Positions 12,105 to 23,268 of a stretch of 64,000 nucleotides of DNA are shown here, one piece after another. The notes under the pieces were generated by a model. That model was not told the DNA's origin. It did not search any database and saw only the letters and a program-made list of their open reading frames with translations. The number at the start of each line of letters is the position of its first letter. Within the stretch, counting starts at the first letter, position 1. The DNA lies in assembly GCA_932521035.1 (NCBI GenBank), contig OW051492.1:5084001-5148000 (forward strand), written 5' to 3'. The stretch comes from Oscheius dolichura. Lineage: Eukaryota > Nematoda > Chromadorea > Rhabditida > Rhabditidae. A program made the position numbers and the translations under genes.

Positions 12105-12308
12105 GACGGGCATTCACTTGGCATGCATCTACGGGTCACATAGTGTACATAGAACTAATATAATTAAATATTCTACCTTCTTTGTGTTCTATAAATCGGG
12201 GGAAGCGGAACGACCTCGCTTGTAGCAGACGCTGGGTGGCCCTCCTGGGAAGCTGCTTATTCCTGGCTGAAGCATCATATCAGACCATTCTGCGCCTCCT
12301 CGTACATA

Positions 12309-13593
12309 ATGAGCTTTCTAAACGACTCCCGCTATGGCCCCGACATCACAGATACATCTGCCCCGGTAAGTTATATTCACAGGTATCGATGTTACTATGT
12401 CTTGCAGTTCTTCCCCGGCCTCGTCCTCATCTATGAGCCCTACTATATCCGAATAAATGCTTTCCTCAGCAGGGGCACTTTTGGAGAGGTGTTCTCCGTG
12501 AGCATCGACGGATATCGACGACGCTTTGCCATGAAGACGATCCCCCTAATCAGCGAGACAAGGGCCGAAGACATCTCCCACGAGGTAACGTGTAACTGCT
12601 CACAAGAGACAGTTCCGATTCAGATAAAAATAGTAAACCTACTCTACAAAAACCGGTCGTATAAACACCACATTGTGCGATTTGAGCTAGCCTTCAAACA
12701 CGAGAACCGAGGGATCAACTACGGCTGCCTTCTGATGGAGAGGATGGGCTGCTCCCTGTTCGAGTTCCTTCAGTGTCGCGGCTTTCAACCGTTTCCCCTA
12801 GAGGAGGTCAAAGTCGTCGGGAAGCAGATACTCAAGGCATTGAAACACATCCACAAGTTGGGCATTGTTCACACGGTTTGTTCCTATCAAAAAACCAAAG
12901 ACTGGCTGATTTCAGGACGTGAAGCCGTCGAACATCCTTTGTGCTCTACTCACCCGCGACCTCCAGGTCAAGGTATGATCTCCTCTGCCATAGTATTCAA
13001 ACCTTCGTTCAGTTGGCAGATTTTGGAAATGCCGAGATGATCGAAGATCTAAAACTAGTAGATGAGCCGATCCAGTCCATGGGATTCCGTGCTCCAGAAG
13101 TCGTCTTGGGTCTTCCCTTGGACGAGCGGATAGACATCTTCAGTTTGGGGGCTGTCCTGGGCGAGATCTACTCAGGGAAGCAGCTGTTCCCAGTTTTCGA
13201 CGACTTCCAACTCACAAGGTGCCTTTTATCATCATTGTCTCTAAAAAGTAAGTGTTCAGGTTACATTTCGAATTGATAGGAACCCCCTCAAATGGATTCG
13301 AAGGGACGAGGTGGGAGCAGATGTACAAGGTGGACCCGAGAACGGTTGGTTGACAAGGGAAGAGTCGAGTAAAGTATGTTCAGGCCAAGTTCGTCCCACG
13401 AGTGGAAGATGTGACTGATTGGAGACAGTACGAGGTGAAACATCTGGGAGAGATCACCAAGTACGGAAGGACGGAGGACAACCCCAAACATACCAGCTGG
13501 TTCGTAGAGGCGCTGGAGGAACTCCTCTCCGCCGACCTATACAGACGGCCGACTGCCAAAGAGGCCCTCCGTCTTCCATTTTTCAAGAATTAG
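12309..13593 (+). CDS. DYRK/HIPK-like CMGC protein kinase, divergent
   Basis: Seven exons (12309-12365, 12408-12584, 12624-12875, 12916-12972, 13013-13218, 13260-13344, 13385-13593) give a kinase domain almost without tails. The VAIK lysine is in FAMKTI, the catalytic loop reads HTDVKPSN, the DFG motif is DFGNA, and the APE region is FRAPEVVLG followed by IDIFSLGAVLGEIYSGKQLFP. This is the DYRK/HIPK/SRPK pattern. The glycine loop is SRGTFGEV, so the first glycine is serine. The activation loop is short and lacks an obvious YxY phospho-motif. The catalytic residues remain, so activity is possible. A C-terminal lobe ends in RPTAKEALRLPFFKN. Exact subfamily uncertain. Confidence 0.85.
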
Positions 13594-13737
13594 ACCTTAT
13601 CCAGAGTATTTTAGATTTTGTGTTTGTTTTCTATTAGAATGAAATGTTTATTTATGGATTACGAAGTGTCAGATGTACAGAAAGAGAGAGATCGAAATGA
13701 TGGTCGGATCTCTTGGAGATAATGATGATCTTGGAGG

Positions 13738-14357
13738 TTACTTCCCGGCGGTGGCATATCCGCTGGGGGGAAGGACAGGCGGAGGAGCCTGGTAGCTCTA
13801 TAAAGTATATGTAAAGAAGTAAAAAGCATAGACTTACAGCGAGTGGAGGAGGAGCTACGTATGCAGGAGGAGGAGGAAGGGCGTACGAGGGACGAGGAGC
13901 CCCACCGCAACCTATTGGAGGAGGTGGCAGGCCACATGGAGACGGGAGAGCAGGAAGGGCAGGAAGTCCACCACCACAGCCACAGGGGGATGGTGGAGGT
14001 CTGAACAGACTTGTACGTATTCTAGAGAAGTAATAACTTACGCGCATCCACCGCATCCACCGAAAGAGGGGAGACGAGGCAGGCTGAAGGAGGGAAGACT
14101 CAGGCCACATGGAGGAGGAGGGGGTGCACAACCGCATCCTCCGCCCAGACTAGGGAGCGACAACGGAGGCAGACTGGGAAGTCCACAGGGAGGAGGGGGA
14201 GGAGGACTGCAAAAGACAGAAACATGGAATATATCAATGAGATGGAGTAAAAAGATAGTAAAGACACTTACGCGCAGCCACAACCGCCACCCAATCCGGG
14301 AAAGAGGAAGCCGCTGGAGATGCCGACCAGGGCAGAGAAGACGAGGAAGATTTGCAT
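13738..14357 (-). CDS. Secreted Pro/Gly/Cys-repeat protein
   Basis: ATG 14357 opens a signal peptide (MQIFLVFSALVGISSG). The mature protein consists of imperfect repeats of the type GGGCGCAPPPPPCGL and LPSLPSFGGCGG, then a Pro/Ala/Tyr tail ending YATAGK at TAA 13738-13740. Four exons with GTAAG donors are spliced in frame, and introns fall at the same point of the repeat (between GC and A/AP), suggesting growth by exon duplication. Such Pro-rich Cys-pair segments resemble the N-terminal arm of nematode ground-like and cuticle or eggshell proteins, but no C-terminal ground-like domain is present. A TATA-like element sits upstream. Probably a structural extracellular protein; function inferred only. 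Confidence 0.7.
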
Positions 14358-14395
14358 TGCCGTGGGTTTTCTGACCTAGCCCTACCGTCTGCGTC

Positions 14396-14403
14396 CTTTT
14401 ATG
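14396..14403 (-). promoter_or_regulatory. TATA-like element of Pro/Gly/Cys gene
   Basis: On the minus strand CATAAAAG lies about 40 nt upstream of the start codon at 14357, a spacing that fits a core promoter with a short 5'UTR. Confidence 0.45.
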
Positions 14404-14924
14404 CCGGCCGTCTCCGTCGGTAAAGCCCACCCCTTTGAACCGGCTTCTCAAGAATGGCTCGTCTGCCATTGGCGTGAACTTTCGCATTCCAAAGGCCCCG
14501 AGGGGCTGGCGACCGGAACCGTGCCACAGACAGTTCACGCAATCTTACGAAAGACGATGACGCTGAATTAATTCGGAACAACGACGATTGCCCTTGGGGA
14601 CACCTTTCGCCTTCGACGGGTGCCTACGTCATAGGGGGACACCGCTCTCATGCCGCTAGACAAACGGCGCTTTTACAATATTCCTTGTCATGGGTTCACT
14701 GTGTCCTCAGGCACTCAGGGAAGGTCAAACTGTGTGCTTGAAAGCGAAGGAGATCAATGGGACGTGTCAAAGTGCCATGTGAAGCCAATGGCCTGGGGGC
14801 ATTTCAAGGGCGCCAAATTATCCGGTCAGGTTATACAATCGAGAGAAGCCTGCCCCAACCTGAATAGGTCAAATTCTGTCAAATTCCTTCCAATTCCGTA
14901 TTCCCCGCCATTTCCCCTGTCCCA

Positions 14925-15306
14925 ATGCCGGAGACTGTGGCTCTCGAAGTGGAATGGAGCAACTTCGCCCAAGTAACGGCGGTGTCTCCCTGTCCTCCTC
15001 ATCCCTCTTTCAGTTGGAGCAGCAGCTCCTCCACGCGATGTCTCAGTTACCGAAGGTGAAGGTCGACGAGCTGAGGATCACAATGGGCCGATCCGCCCGG
15101 GGCATCTATCTCCGCTTTGATGTGTTGCCCCTCGACGAGAAGGACCTCAACAACAAGGGTGTCTCGGTGGGTCGACAGGCGTGTGTCTCCAATGGAATGT
15201 TTCTTAGTGCCAGCTGAAGACGTGTGCCGCGACCAAGTGTATCGGACTGGAGTACGAAGGCGTGGGACTCGAGAAGAGGTCGATCGGCATCCAGACGGCC
15301 GAGTAG
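14925..15306 (+). CDS. Orphan cytosolic small protein (about 99 aa)
   Basis: Three exons join in frame from ATG 14925: MPETVALEVEWSNFAQ, a 40-nt intron, a middle exon with LEQQLLHAMSQLP and a beta-rich LRITMGRSARGIYLRFDV, a 41-nt intron, then CQLKTCAATKCIGLEYEG to TAG 15304-15306. Introns have good GTAACG/GTGGGT donors and CAG/TAG acceptors. No signal peptide or membrane segment. I recognise no family. It lies convergent with FoxF, with 171 bp between stops. Upstream exons cannot be excluded. Confidence 0.55.
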
Positions 15307-15477
15307 ACAAAAAGGAACAAGTAAAACTGTCGGAACACGTGTCTTCCCCCTTTCGCTTCGACATTTTATAACAGAAAATAATTTATCTTAATTGCTCTAG
15401 GTAAATCAGCCATATCACACGAACTTGCACAAAAAAAGCGGCTACGAAACATACAGACAACGGCGGGGGAGGCGACT

Positions 15478-16618
15478 CTAGAACGGCTTGATGTCGATCT
15501 CCTCTACGGTCTCCATGGCGGGGGCATCCTCGCCCTGGGGAGGAAGCGGCTGGACCTCGGCTCCGGGATAAACTGGATAGGCAGGCACCTGCGTGGTCCA
15601 ATCCTCATAGGTCATTCCCTCTGCTGCCGGGTAGAAATAGGGGGCCGAGACCTAGACACGCGTCAGATACAGAAGCGAAAGGAATCACTTACATCGGCAG
15701 TGGGGTAGTTGTACCAGTTGGCCGAGTCGTAGGTGTTCCATCCGGGCAGCTGGGCGCAGCCGAAGTAGCCGGGGTACATGGTCAGAGGCACGGAGCTGGC
15801 TGGCAGAGACACTGAATTATTCATGAAGACGAGAGGACAGGGGGACTGACTGTTCATGATGTTGGTGTCCTGCATGGTACGCTCCAGGGCGAACTCGGGA
15901 GTGGCGGCCATGTCGAACTGAAATTACCGGACTGACGGGAATACGAACCATTGGCCTAATGTGACCCCCGTCTCGACTGTCAGGTGTTACGCAGTGGCAG
16001 CCAAAATATAAACTATGGCCTTATCCAATTACAGATGGCACCATGACCCCCCAAACACCCACCATAGTTCCGAATCCGGGACGCTTTCTGGCCTTGTAGC
16101 CGCGGGGACGGCGGCGGAAGGCGCCCTCCTCCATGAGAAACTCGCAGTTGTCCGAGATCGTCCACTTGTGTCCCTTTCGGCCCCTGAAAATCGAATTGAT
16201 CGACTCCATAAACACAGGGCAGACTACCTCTCTCCGGCATCCTTGGGCAGTTTGACGAAGCAGTCGTTTAAGGAGAGATTGTGGCGGATGGAGTTCCTCC
16301 AGCCGGCGTATTCCCCCCGGAAAAACTCGAAGTTCTCCTGGAGGAAAGTGTAGATCTCGGCCAGGGTGGCCTTCCTATCGGGACGCTTCTGGAATAGAAT
16401 GATTATATGTACGGGAGGGAGGAACTTACGTGGATGGCCATGGCGATGAGGGCGATGTAGCTGAAGGGTGGCTTCTCCTGCCGCTTGACGCCTCTCTTCT
16501 TGGATACGTTGCTCTTTCGATTGGGGATCGGAAGAGACTGGAACGGAGGATATAGAGGGAAGCTGGGGAACATGGTAGTCGGAGCAGGGCAGGCACCAGC
16601 CAGCGGAGGGAAAGCCAT
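15478..16618 (-). CDS. FOXF: Forkhead transcription factor FoxF (LET-381-like)
   Basis: Exons 16430-16618, 16228-16388, 16063-16183, 15693-15917 and 15478-15651 encode a forkhead factor. The DNA-binding domain begins [19 protein letters not shown], continues [18 protein letters not shown] and [17 protein letters not shown], then [19 protein letters not shown] and the wing [15 protein letters not shown]. These match the FoxF class and particularly C. elegans LET-381, a mesodermal (coelomocyte/M lineage) regulator. The short N-terminus is Pro-rich; the C-terminus is Tyr/Pro-rich with acidic end EEIDIKPF. A 39-nt in-frame segment inside the fourth exon (GTCAGT...TTCAG) may be spliced or retained. 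Large gene-free flank lies upstream (16.6-18.4 kb). Identification is strong. Confidence 0.92.
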
Positions 16619-18458
16619 ACCGGGGATCTGACTAATCAGAGGCGGTACTTGGCTCCTCCAATGTTTCGGCTAATAAGTGACTCAACCCAAAAAAAGGAGG
16701 ATAACAATAACATTGTGTGGGTGGAAAAGGGACAGAGAGAGAGGCACTCACATCATCGTCGTCGACGTCGTCTACCTTGCCACAGGACAGGGGCTCCAGG
16801 GCACCGGCCAAGGAGGCGTAGGGGACAAGATCACTGGAATAATGATTGTATTGGGAGGACTAAACAGACCCACGTAAACTATACACTTTTGGACCCTTCT
16901 ACATGTAAACTATAAACCAAACAGACCCGGCTTGGGTCCATGCAGTCGGTTGTCTTACTGGCCTCCCTTGACCTACCCTCCCCTCTCAGGTAACCTACTT
17001 GGCCAAGTCGCAGAGCTGTTGATTGGTAGCGTCCATTGGAGGGAGACTGATGTGGGCGGACCACCGTATCCCGAAGCGAGCAGAGGGCGTAGACCGAGCC
17101 GGGAATTCGAGAGGAGCAGGCCACGATGTAAGTCATACTGTATCCCCTGGGGTTATTTCTATTCCCGAGGAGAGAATTGGTCTACCTCCAGTGCCATAGC
17201 CACAGTCTGAACTGTGTTCATTTGGCATCCTTCCAAAATGCCGTTTTGTGGCAGTCCTTTTCGGGGCAGGGGACTGTCACCGCCGAGGTTGAATAATTGT
17301 CATGCTGACCGCGGGAAAGGTCCTCATCACCGCATGCGATTCAACCGGAAGGAGTGCTCGTAATCAGATAGTCAGCCACTCGAATACAATAGTTTACAAG
17401 ACTCGGGGTGGCAAGGGCCCATGGAGTACTTACGCAATCCAAGGGGAGCGCAACAGTGCGCCAACTGCTACTGGAGCACCACGGACCCTTCTCTAGGGAC
17501 GATAAGGAGAGGAGATCATACCCTTGCGGTAGATTGACTAAAGTTGATATTCATGATCGAGAAGAAGTATAAATTTTCTCTGGACCACTTCAATGAAATT
17601 CTCGATTACGAAAAGATTCACCTATAGTCATGCCTTTCTTTTTTCTACCTAACCAAGCTTCTTCCCCTGTTGCTTCAATTGATGGATAGAGAGGGAGAAA
17701 GCTATGACCAGGCAGAAGTCCTGCTGGTGTTACCCAGGGTTTGGATTTCAGTGGCGCAACACTGTAGCCCAACCGGCAACTGACACCTTGCCCAGATGCA
17801 CAGGCGCTCTCTGCTAATCTTTTGCCTAAAAGGTCTCCACCGTATCCTTCTGACCGTCTCCTCTGTCTTATCTAGCCCATCTTCCATATTGGTTGTCCCA
17901 TTAGCGAGTGTCTGTCAGTTTATAATAGTTTGGATTAGTCTCCAGTCGCCACCGTAGTCCCTCGCCAGACTGCTCTCGCCAAAACATGTGTGGTGGCCCC
18001 TTCTCCCCAAGAAGGGGACCATCCACCCTGAATGGTTACTTTCGGGTCAATTCCTCTTCTAGCCAGTTGAGAGGGCAACAAATGAGATGATGAAGGAGAT
18101 GTTCAGCCGCGGTGACAGCCGTGGGTAGCATAAATCCCTCGGCGGCAAACAGTGGGACAAGGCAAATTAACGACTCGAATACGGTGAAATAGAGCTGTGC
18201 GCCAAAACATTTTATCGCTGGCTTCGGTTACAGGGTCCGGCATCCTGGGAACAAAGCCTTTCCATTGGGCATGCATTGGAGCGGGGGGAGGGGGGTGTTC
18301 TCTGCCGCCGTCCCGTATGATGGCGCCCCTTGGAGAGGTCACATGTGGTTGCTGTCTAACCCCGGCTGTCGAACCATATTCAATAAGATCCCCCACATAT
18401 CAGAGACAATCTCAACCCCTTGTCTAGGAAATGTTTATTGTAGTGTACACGGCTCTGC
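16619..18458. other. Gene-free region upstream of FoxF
   Basis: About 1.8 kb with only short unsupported reading frames on both strands. It is unusually long for this gene-dense window and sits 5' of a developmental regulator, so it is a candidate for enhancer sequence. I see no specific site I can defend. Confidence 0.45.
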
Positions 18459-18688
18459 CTATTCGTCGATGGGCATCAGTTCCGAGTCTATCCAATCCGG
18501 AGCTGCTCTTGCTTCCTCCCTTCTGAATCGTCCGGTGGCCTTCTTCCCATGTCCTGCGTCTCCGTCGAAATGCTTCGAGACCCCGTTGTTTCTAAAAGAG
18601 TGTCTGGTCTTAAAAGGACAGAGAGAACTAACCCAATGACCGTGGCCAGGAGAGAGAAGAGAATGACAAGGAGGAGTAGATACTTCAT
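18459..18688 (-). CDS. Short secreted peptide precursor, unknown
   Basis: ATG 18688 starts a hydrophobic signal sequence (MKYLLLLVILFSLLATVIG). A 41-nt intron beginning GTTAGT and ending TTTTAG removes a stretch and shifts to the frame that ends at TAG 18459-18461, giving about 62 residues. The mature part has HGKK and RFRRE dibasic sites. A glycine directly before KK is the arrangement used for C-terminal amidation of neuropeptides. A TATA element and an AATAAA (18433-18438, minus) flank the gene at tight spacing. Small secreted product well supported; neuropeptide role is speculation. Confidence 0.55.
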
Positions 18689-18717
18689 GGTGTCGCTGTC
18701 GCCTCCCGGTCACCACC

Positions 18718-18726
18718 GTTTTATAT
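18718..18726 (-). promoter_or_regulatory. TATA box of small secreted peptide gene
   Basis: Minus strand ATATAAAA about 30-38 nt upstream of the ATG at 18688. Confidence 0.5.
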
Positions 18727-19315
18727 CGACCATTTTGAACGCTTTGGGGTCAAGTGTTAGATCACGTGTTGAAGGTCAGACGGGTCAGAATGTCTTATCT
18801 CTCAGAGTCGCTTCACCGGGTGTTGCTGAAGATACGGGCATTCGCACCAAGGAGCCGGGACGGGTTCAGGTCCATAGGTAAAGAGGTTGATCAGGGGAAG
18901 ATAGGCCACTTATGAGCCGGGGCAATTTATGGTGCTGATCACTTCAACCAGGAATTCCGTTTCACGTGACCATTTCACAAAAGTGAAACCGAAATGATGG
19001 ATGGGCCTAGCTGGTTGCCCTCTGCCACTCCATTTACAGTCGAGACAAGAATTTGAACCATTTATTATAGTAGTATCTGGATGGACAGGAACATAGTGAC
19101 TTATGGGGGAAGGGGGAGTAATCTCGAAGGGAAGATGCCAATTATGCGGAAAAGTGAAGAAGACAGTCCGAGATGCGAGTATTGTGGATGACACCAAAAT
19201 CAGAAGGGGAGGACATCGGGCGGAATAAGCTTCGAGGGGGACATCACAGGCAGCTGACTGAGTATGTGGCAAAGACGCGTATCACACGGAGAGGAGACGA
19301 CGGCCAGGGCGGATG

Positions 19316-20029
19316 CTACCGGCTGAAGGTGGGCAGCTTGTCGAAGGAGTAGCCTGGCCGGCCACACAGGGTGCACAGGGTGTAGTAGACGTGGTAGAAG
19401 CCCGGCACGAAGAAGAGGAACCCCGCGAACAGGAACACGTACCCGTTGGCCCCTGAATTGGTTCCTTTACTCTTTATTTAAATTGGCACATACCCTCAGT
19501 TTTAATGAGTTCCAAGACCCCTAGAATGAGGATGACGGTCCCGGCCACGGTCAGCGCCACCGATCCCAGTATCACTTTTAAATTGGATCGTATCTGGGGA
19601 TCACTGCAGAGGCCTCTGAAAGAGAATATAAGGAGACTAATAGCCTTGCTCACTTTGCTTTGTTCTCCTGTGGCCTGCTCGGCTCGTAAATCGGAGGAGG
19701 ACTGCCACCCGGGTAGATTCCCTGAAAATTGTCGGTTTCCTTCCTACCCGGCCCTTTTGCTACCTGAGATCGGGTAGGCGACCCCGGACACCGCTCGATG
19801 TCTTCGTCTTCTCCGGAATCTCTGTCCACTATCAACTGAAATAGAAGAATAGAAAAAGGAAGAAAAGGGAAACACTTACATTCTGTCCTTGGGAGATATT
19901 CCGTTGGTGGCCGGGAAGAACCGGCATGTTCTGGAGAGGTCGGTCGGATTGGGCGGTGGAAGGTGTGACCCCGCGGATTGAGCCAGCACCCGGCTCTGCT
20001 AGAATATTCAAATAACAAGCTGTTTTCAT
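19316..20029 (-). CDS. TMEM230/TMEM134-like two-pass membrane protein (DUF872)
   Basis: The C-terminal half is diagnostic: a first membrane helix (VILGSVALTVAGTVILILGV), a short loop, then FLFAGFLFFVPGFYHVYYT and the conserved terminal GRPGYSFDKLPTFSR. This matches the DUF872 family (TMEM230/TMEM134), endosomal-vesicle or Golgi membrane proteins with cytosolic ends. The N-terminal exons encode a hydrophilic region with an acidic VDRDSGEDEDIE patch and a PPPIY motif that could bind WW domains. Introns are about 40 nt. Start is uncertain: ATG at 20029 is used, but ATG 19927 in the same frame (MPVLPG) or an upstream exon are equally possible. Stop TAG 19316-19318. Confidence 0.78.
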
Positions 20030-21936
20030 TTCCTCGTAATTTAATTGGAGGAAAGGAGGAGAACGGGAAAAAGGAAAAGAGAAAGGGGAGAGGGGGAGAG
20101 GACGGGGAAAAGTCATGGGGCCACTGACTCATAGTGAGTAATTACATCTTCGAAACGGATTCCTTTGTGAGAAATTCCCATCCTTTTTTAATTTAAAAAA
20201 TCAAGGACAAACGAGGAAAAAATGGAGAAAAATAAAATGGAAAAAATGGCCAGTCGGGGCCATAAAATCGTGCGCCTATTTGCGATATGTTTCCGGGTTC
20301 AGGTTCATATGGCAGTTGACTCGGCGGACGACCGCCTCGCGTGACGCGACGCGGCCGATGGAGGTGACCAGAGGACCGGAAGAGGGACGGCTGCTGGTTA
20401 TGCACATGGCCAGGATAATTACCTGGCACCCACAGAGGCAAAATTAGGACAAATTTGGACAAGCGCCACTGACAAATTCGCAGTGGCGCAGATAAGCCAC
20501 AGACCGGGTGATAACAGAATTGATAAGAAAGTTAACTGGAAAAATGAAAAAAGAAGAAAGAAAGGATATAGGGAGAGGATGGAACGGGAGGGGATTGTTG
20601 TTGTGGAGGTGTGGCATAATGGCCAATAGACTAATTATGGCCAATCCGGTGTTTACGACCACCTGGAAAGGACTCGGAGAAGAGAAGCTTGGCGACTGGA
20701 AGAAGCCATAAAGATATTTAACAGCCGTCGCAGTCAAGCTGGCCAGTCATAAAAATGAGTGAGAGGGGAGAATGAGTCACGGCGAATTCAGGGAAAACAG
20801 AAGGCGCGTGACAGTGTAAAGGAGGCGACGGAGGCCATCCGGGACAACGGACAGTAACTGAATAAACAGAGGAGGACAGGGACACGGGCGCGAGAAGGAG
20901 AATTATCTGATCGCCATCTGCAACAGGATTAGCAGAGAGACAGATTCAAGGCAGCCTAGCCAAACAAACTCCTACTTCGGGGATTAGGAGGGGAGAAGGG
21001 GCAGGTAGCCGGGAGGGGACGGGAGTTCAAAGGGAATGATGCGCGGATTTGTTTGTTCCCGGGAGAGAACCAAAGACTGTGATTGATTTCAGGCGGAAGA
21101 AGGAACGGGAGGTGGATGAAACCGGGTGGGGTCAACCGAGGCACCCTCTGGGAGTCACTGTCCTCCATTACTTCTCTATTGCTTGAAATGATCAGGACCA
21201 ACTGACAAGTAGGGTGTCTCACTGGCTACACAGGGGGCATTCCTTTTCATTTTGGCAGAAACAGAGAATAAATCAGACAGATTCCTTGAAACGGCAGGAT
21301 GAAATGGCTTTTTGCCCTCATTGCTTGATCATTTTCGACTGAGAATGCCAAGCATCCCGTCCTCCTCGGGAATATAAATAAGAAGAAGAGGGAAAAGAAT
21401 TTGATTTGATATGAATTGATAATGGAGTGTGAATCTAACCAGTTACCTGCTTTTTTCGGCAGAAGGACGCCATTCCTTCGTCGACAATAACAACGGTGGC
21501 AGTCTTGCTGTCCACCTCCCTTCTCCCCCTTCGTACTCCAGTCGAACTGTCGTCATTTAGAATCAATCTGAACCTGCTCAAACAGAGGTGCCCTGTGTCT
21601 CTGAGTCCCTCGCTAAAAAGCCTGAAAAACGATCAGGATCAATAGCTTCCGGGACCTGCAGTTATTTGTTGCCGACACGGCCTCCCATCAAAATGCCAAC
21701 GAGTTTTTGCCAATTCCTTCGACGGCCCCTCTCCGTTTATCACATTAGCAGGTCGCTTCCGTCGCCTTTCTTTCTTCGAGATTTAGCCGTTTTTGATCAC
21801 CTGTGAACACCACTGATGGCAGGCCGTTCAAGGCTACGCTTCGCCACCTTTCTTATCATCTGCGGCTTCGCTCTCCCACGCGCAGATTTCACCCTTCTCA
21901 CTCTCCCTTTTACCCCTCCAAAATATTTCAGATTCC
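20030..21936. other. Gene-free region
   Basis: About 1.9 kb with mixed AT-rich and GA-rich tracts and no reading frame supported by splice sites or similarity. Likely contains the promoters of the divergent TMEM230-like and galectin genes. Confidence 0.45.
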
Positions 21937-23226
21937 ATGGCATCGCTGTTCCGCCGCTTGTTCGCCAGCAAGAAGAAGAAAGCGACGAGGAAAGACTCGA
22001 TCACAGGCCGGAATAAGTCCTTCGTAAGTTGTCGTCCTCCTCCTCCTGTACTTCTCCTCTCAGCCGGCCCCGTACCTGTCCCGCCTCGAGGGCAACCAAC
22101 TCCAAGCCGGGCAGTCTCTCATCATCCGGGGATTCGTCACAGGTATTATTTCTTCGAGATTGATTGTGGTTTTTGGCCGGTGCCCGATGCGTCCTTGGCG
22201 GGTATTACCAAACGGCCGAAAAGTTGTAATTTGTAGGAAATGCGGATGAGTTTCTGATCGAGTTGACATCGGGCCCGCGGGTGGAGAAGGAGTTCGACGA
22301 GGATCAGCTGGACAATCGGCTGCTGACCATCCGGGTGGATATCCCCAAGAGGAAGGTCTACTTCAACGCCTGTCTCAACGGGGAGTGGGGAAAGTGAGAG
22401 ACCCTGGGACGGGAGAAAGACTCCCTATTTACAGAGAGGTGGCTGTCAAACACTCGTGGAAGAAGGACAGCGAGTTCGACATCCGCATCCGGTGCTGCGA
22501 CGACGCCTTCCTGGTAAGGATTAGTTTTAAAGAGATGAGGGGCAGTTCAGATCTTCCTGGAACACAAGCTAGTCGCCAAATTCGCTTATTATGTGCCGAT
22601 GAACAACATCTCCCACATCTACATTAACGGTAGGTTCTATCCTCTCTTGTTATATTCTGTCATCCAGGATCCATCGAGATGTACCTCGTCAGCTGGGAGG
22701 GAAAATACTACGTAGGCCTTGCCCCCTGACTAATGCTCGACCCCCTGTTTCAGACGGTACCATACAGTGCCGACATCCCCGGCAACTTCTTTCCGGGCAG
22801 GAAACTCTTCCTTTCGGGAATAGTGAACAAGCCATTCAAACAGTTTACCATCGATTTTCTTGCGGGAAAAGACGTCGCCTTCCGATTGAACCCCCGAATC
22901 AAGGAGAAGGTTTGGAGGCGGGCTCCTGGCAAGGGGATGGTGTTTAGAAATTTGTGAGGAACAGCTGCGAGGGGGAGAAGTGGGCCACGGCCGAGGACAC
23001 CCTGACGATGCCGTTCCCCTTCAAGAAAAAGAAGGCCTTCGATCTGTTGGTATTCTGCGAGGAGAGTCGGTTCATGGTCAGCCCCTCGCCGCTCCAATTC
23101 AACGAGTTCTAGGTGTTCGTTGACGACGTCTTTGTGTGCTCATTTGACCATCGTTTTCCCGTCCAAAATATCGACAGACTGAATGTTGAGGGAGATCTCG
23201 ATCTTCTCGGGGTCCATATCAAGTGA
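21937..23226 (+). CDS. Tandem-repeat galectin-like protein
   Basis: Nine exons (21937-22023, 22064-22142, 22237-22393, 22435-22513, 22551-22629, 22668-22711, 22754-22909, 22948-23076, 23113-23226) give two galectin carbohydrate-recognition domains after a very basic N-terminus (SKKKKATRK). Domain 1 starts at GQSLIIRGFV and carries YFNACLNGEWGKE; domain 2 starts at GRKLFLSGIV, carries FRLNPR and VRNSCEGEKW, and ends FCEESRFMVFVDD, SFDHRFP. Galectins bind beta-galactosides without a classical signal peptide. In domain 1 the HxNPR motif is replaced (DIPKR), and in domain 2 the His is Arg, so sugar binding may be altered. Poly(A) signal at 23246. Fold assignment is confident. Confidence 0.85.
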
Positions 23227-23245
23227 TCTGCCCGGCTTCCATCCT

Positions 23246-23251
23246 AATAAA
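23246..23251 (+). terminator. Poly(A) signal of galectin gene
   Basis: AATAAA 20 bp after the galectin stop; the convergent ACP-like gene stops only 18 bp further on. Confidence 0.6.
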
Positions 23252-23268
23252 AGCTCAATTTCCATATT

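Noticed and set aside
18910..19272. Minus-strand open frame of 120 codons
   Set aside because: No signal, domain, or splice partners; composition not coding-like.
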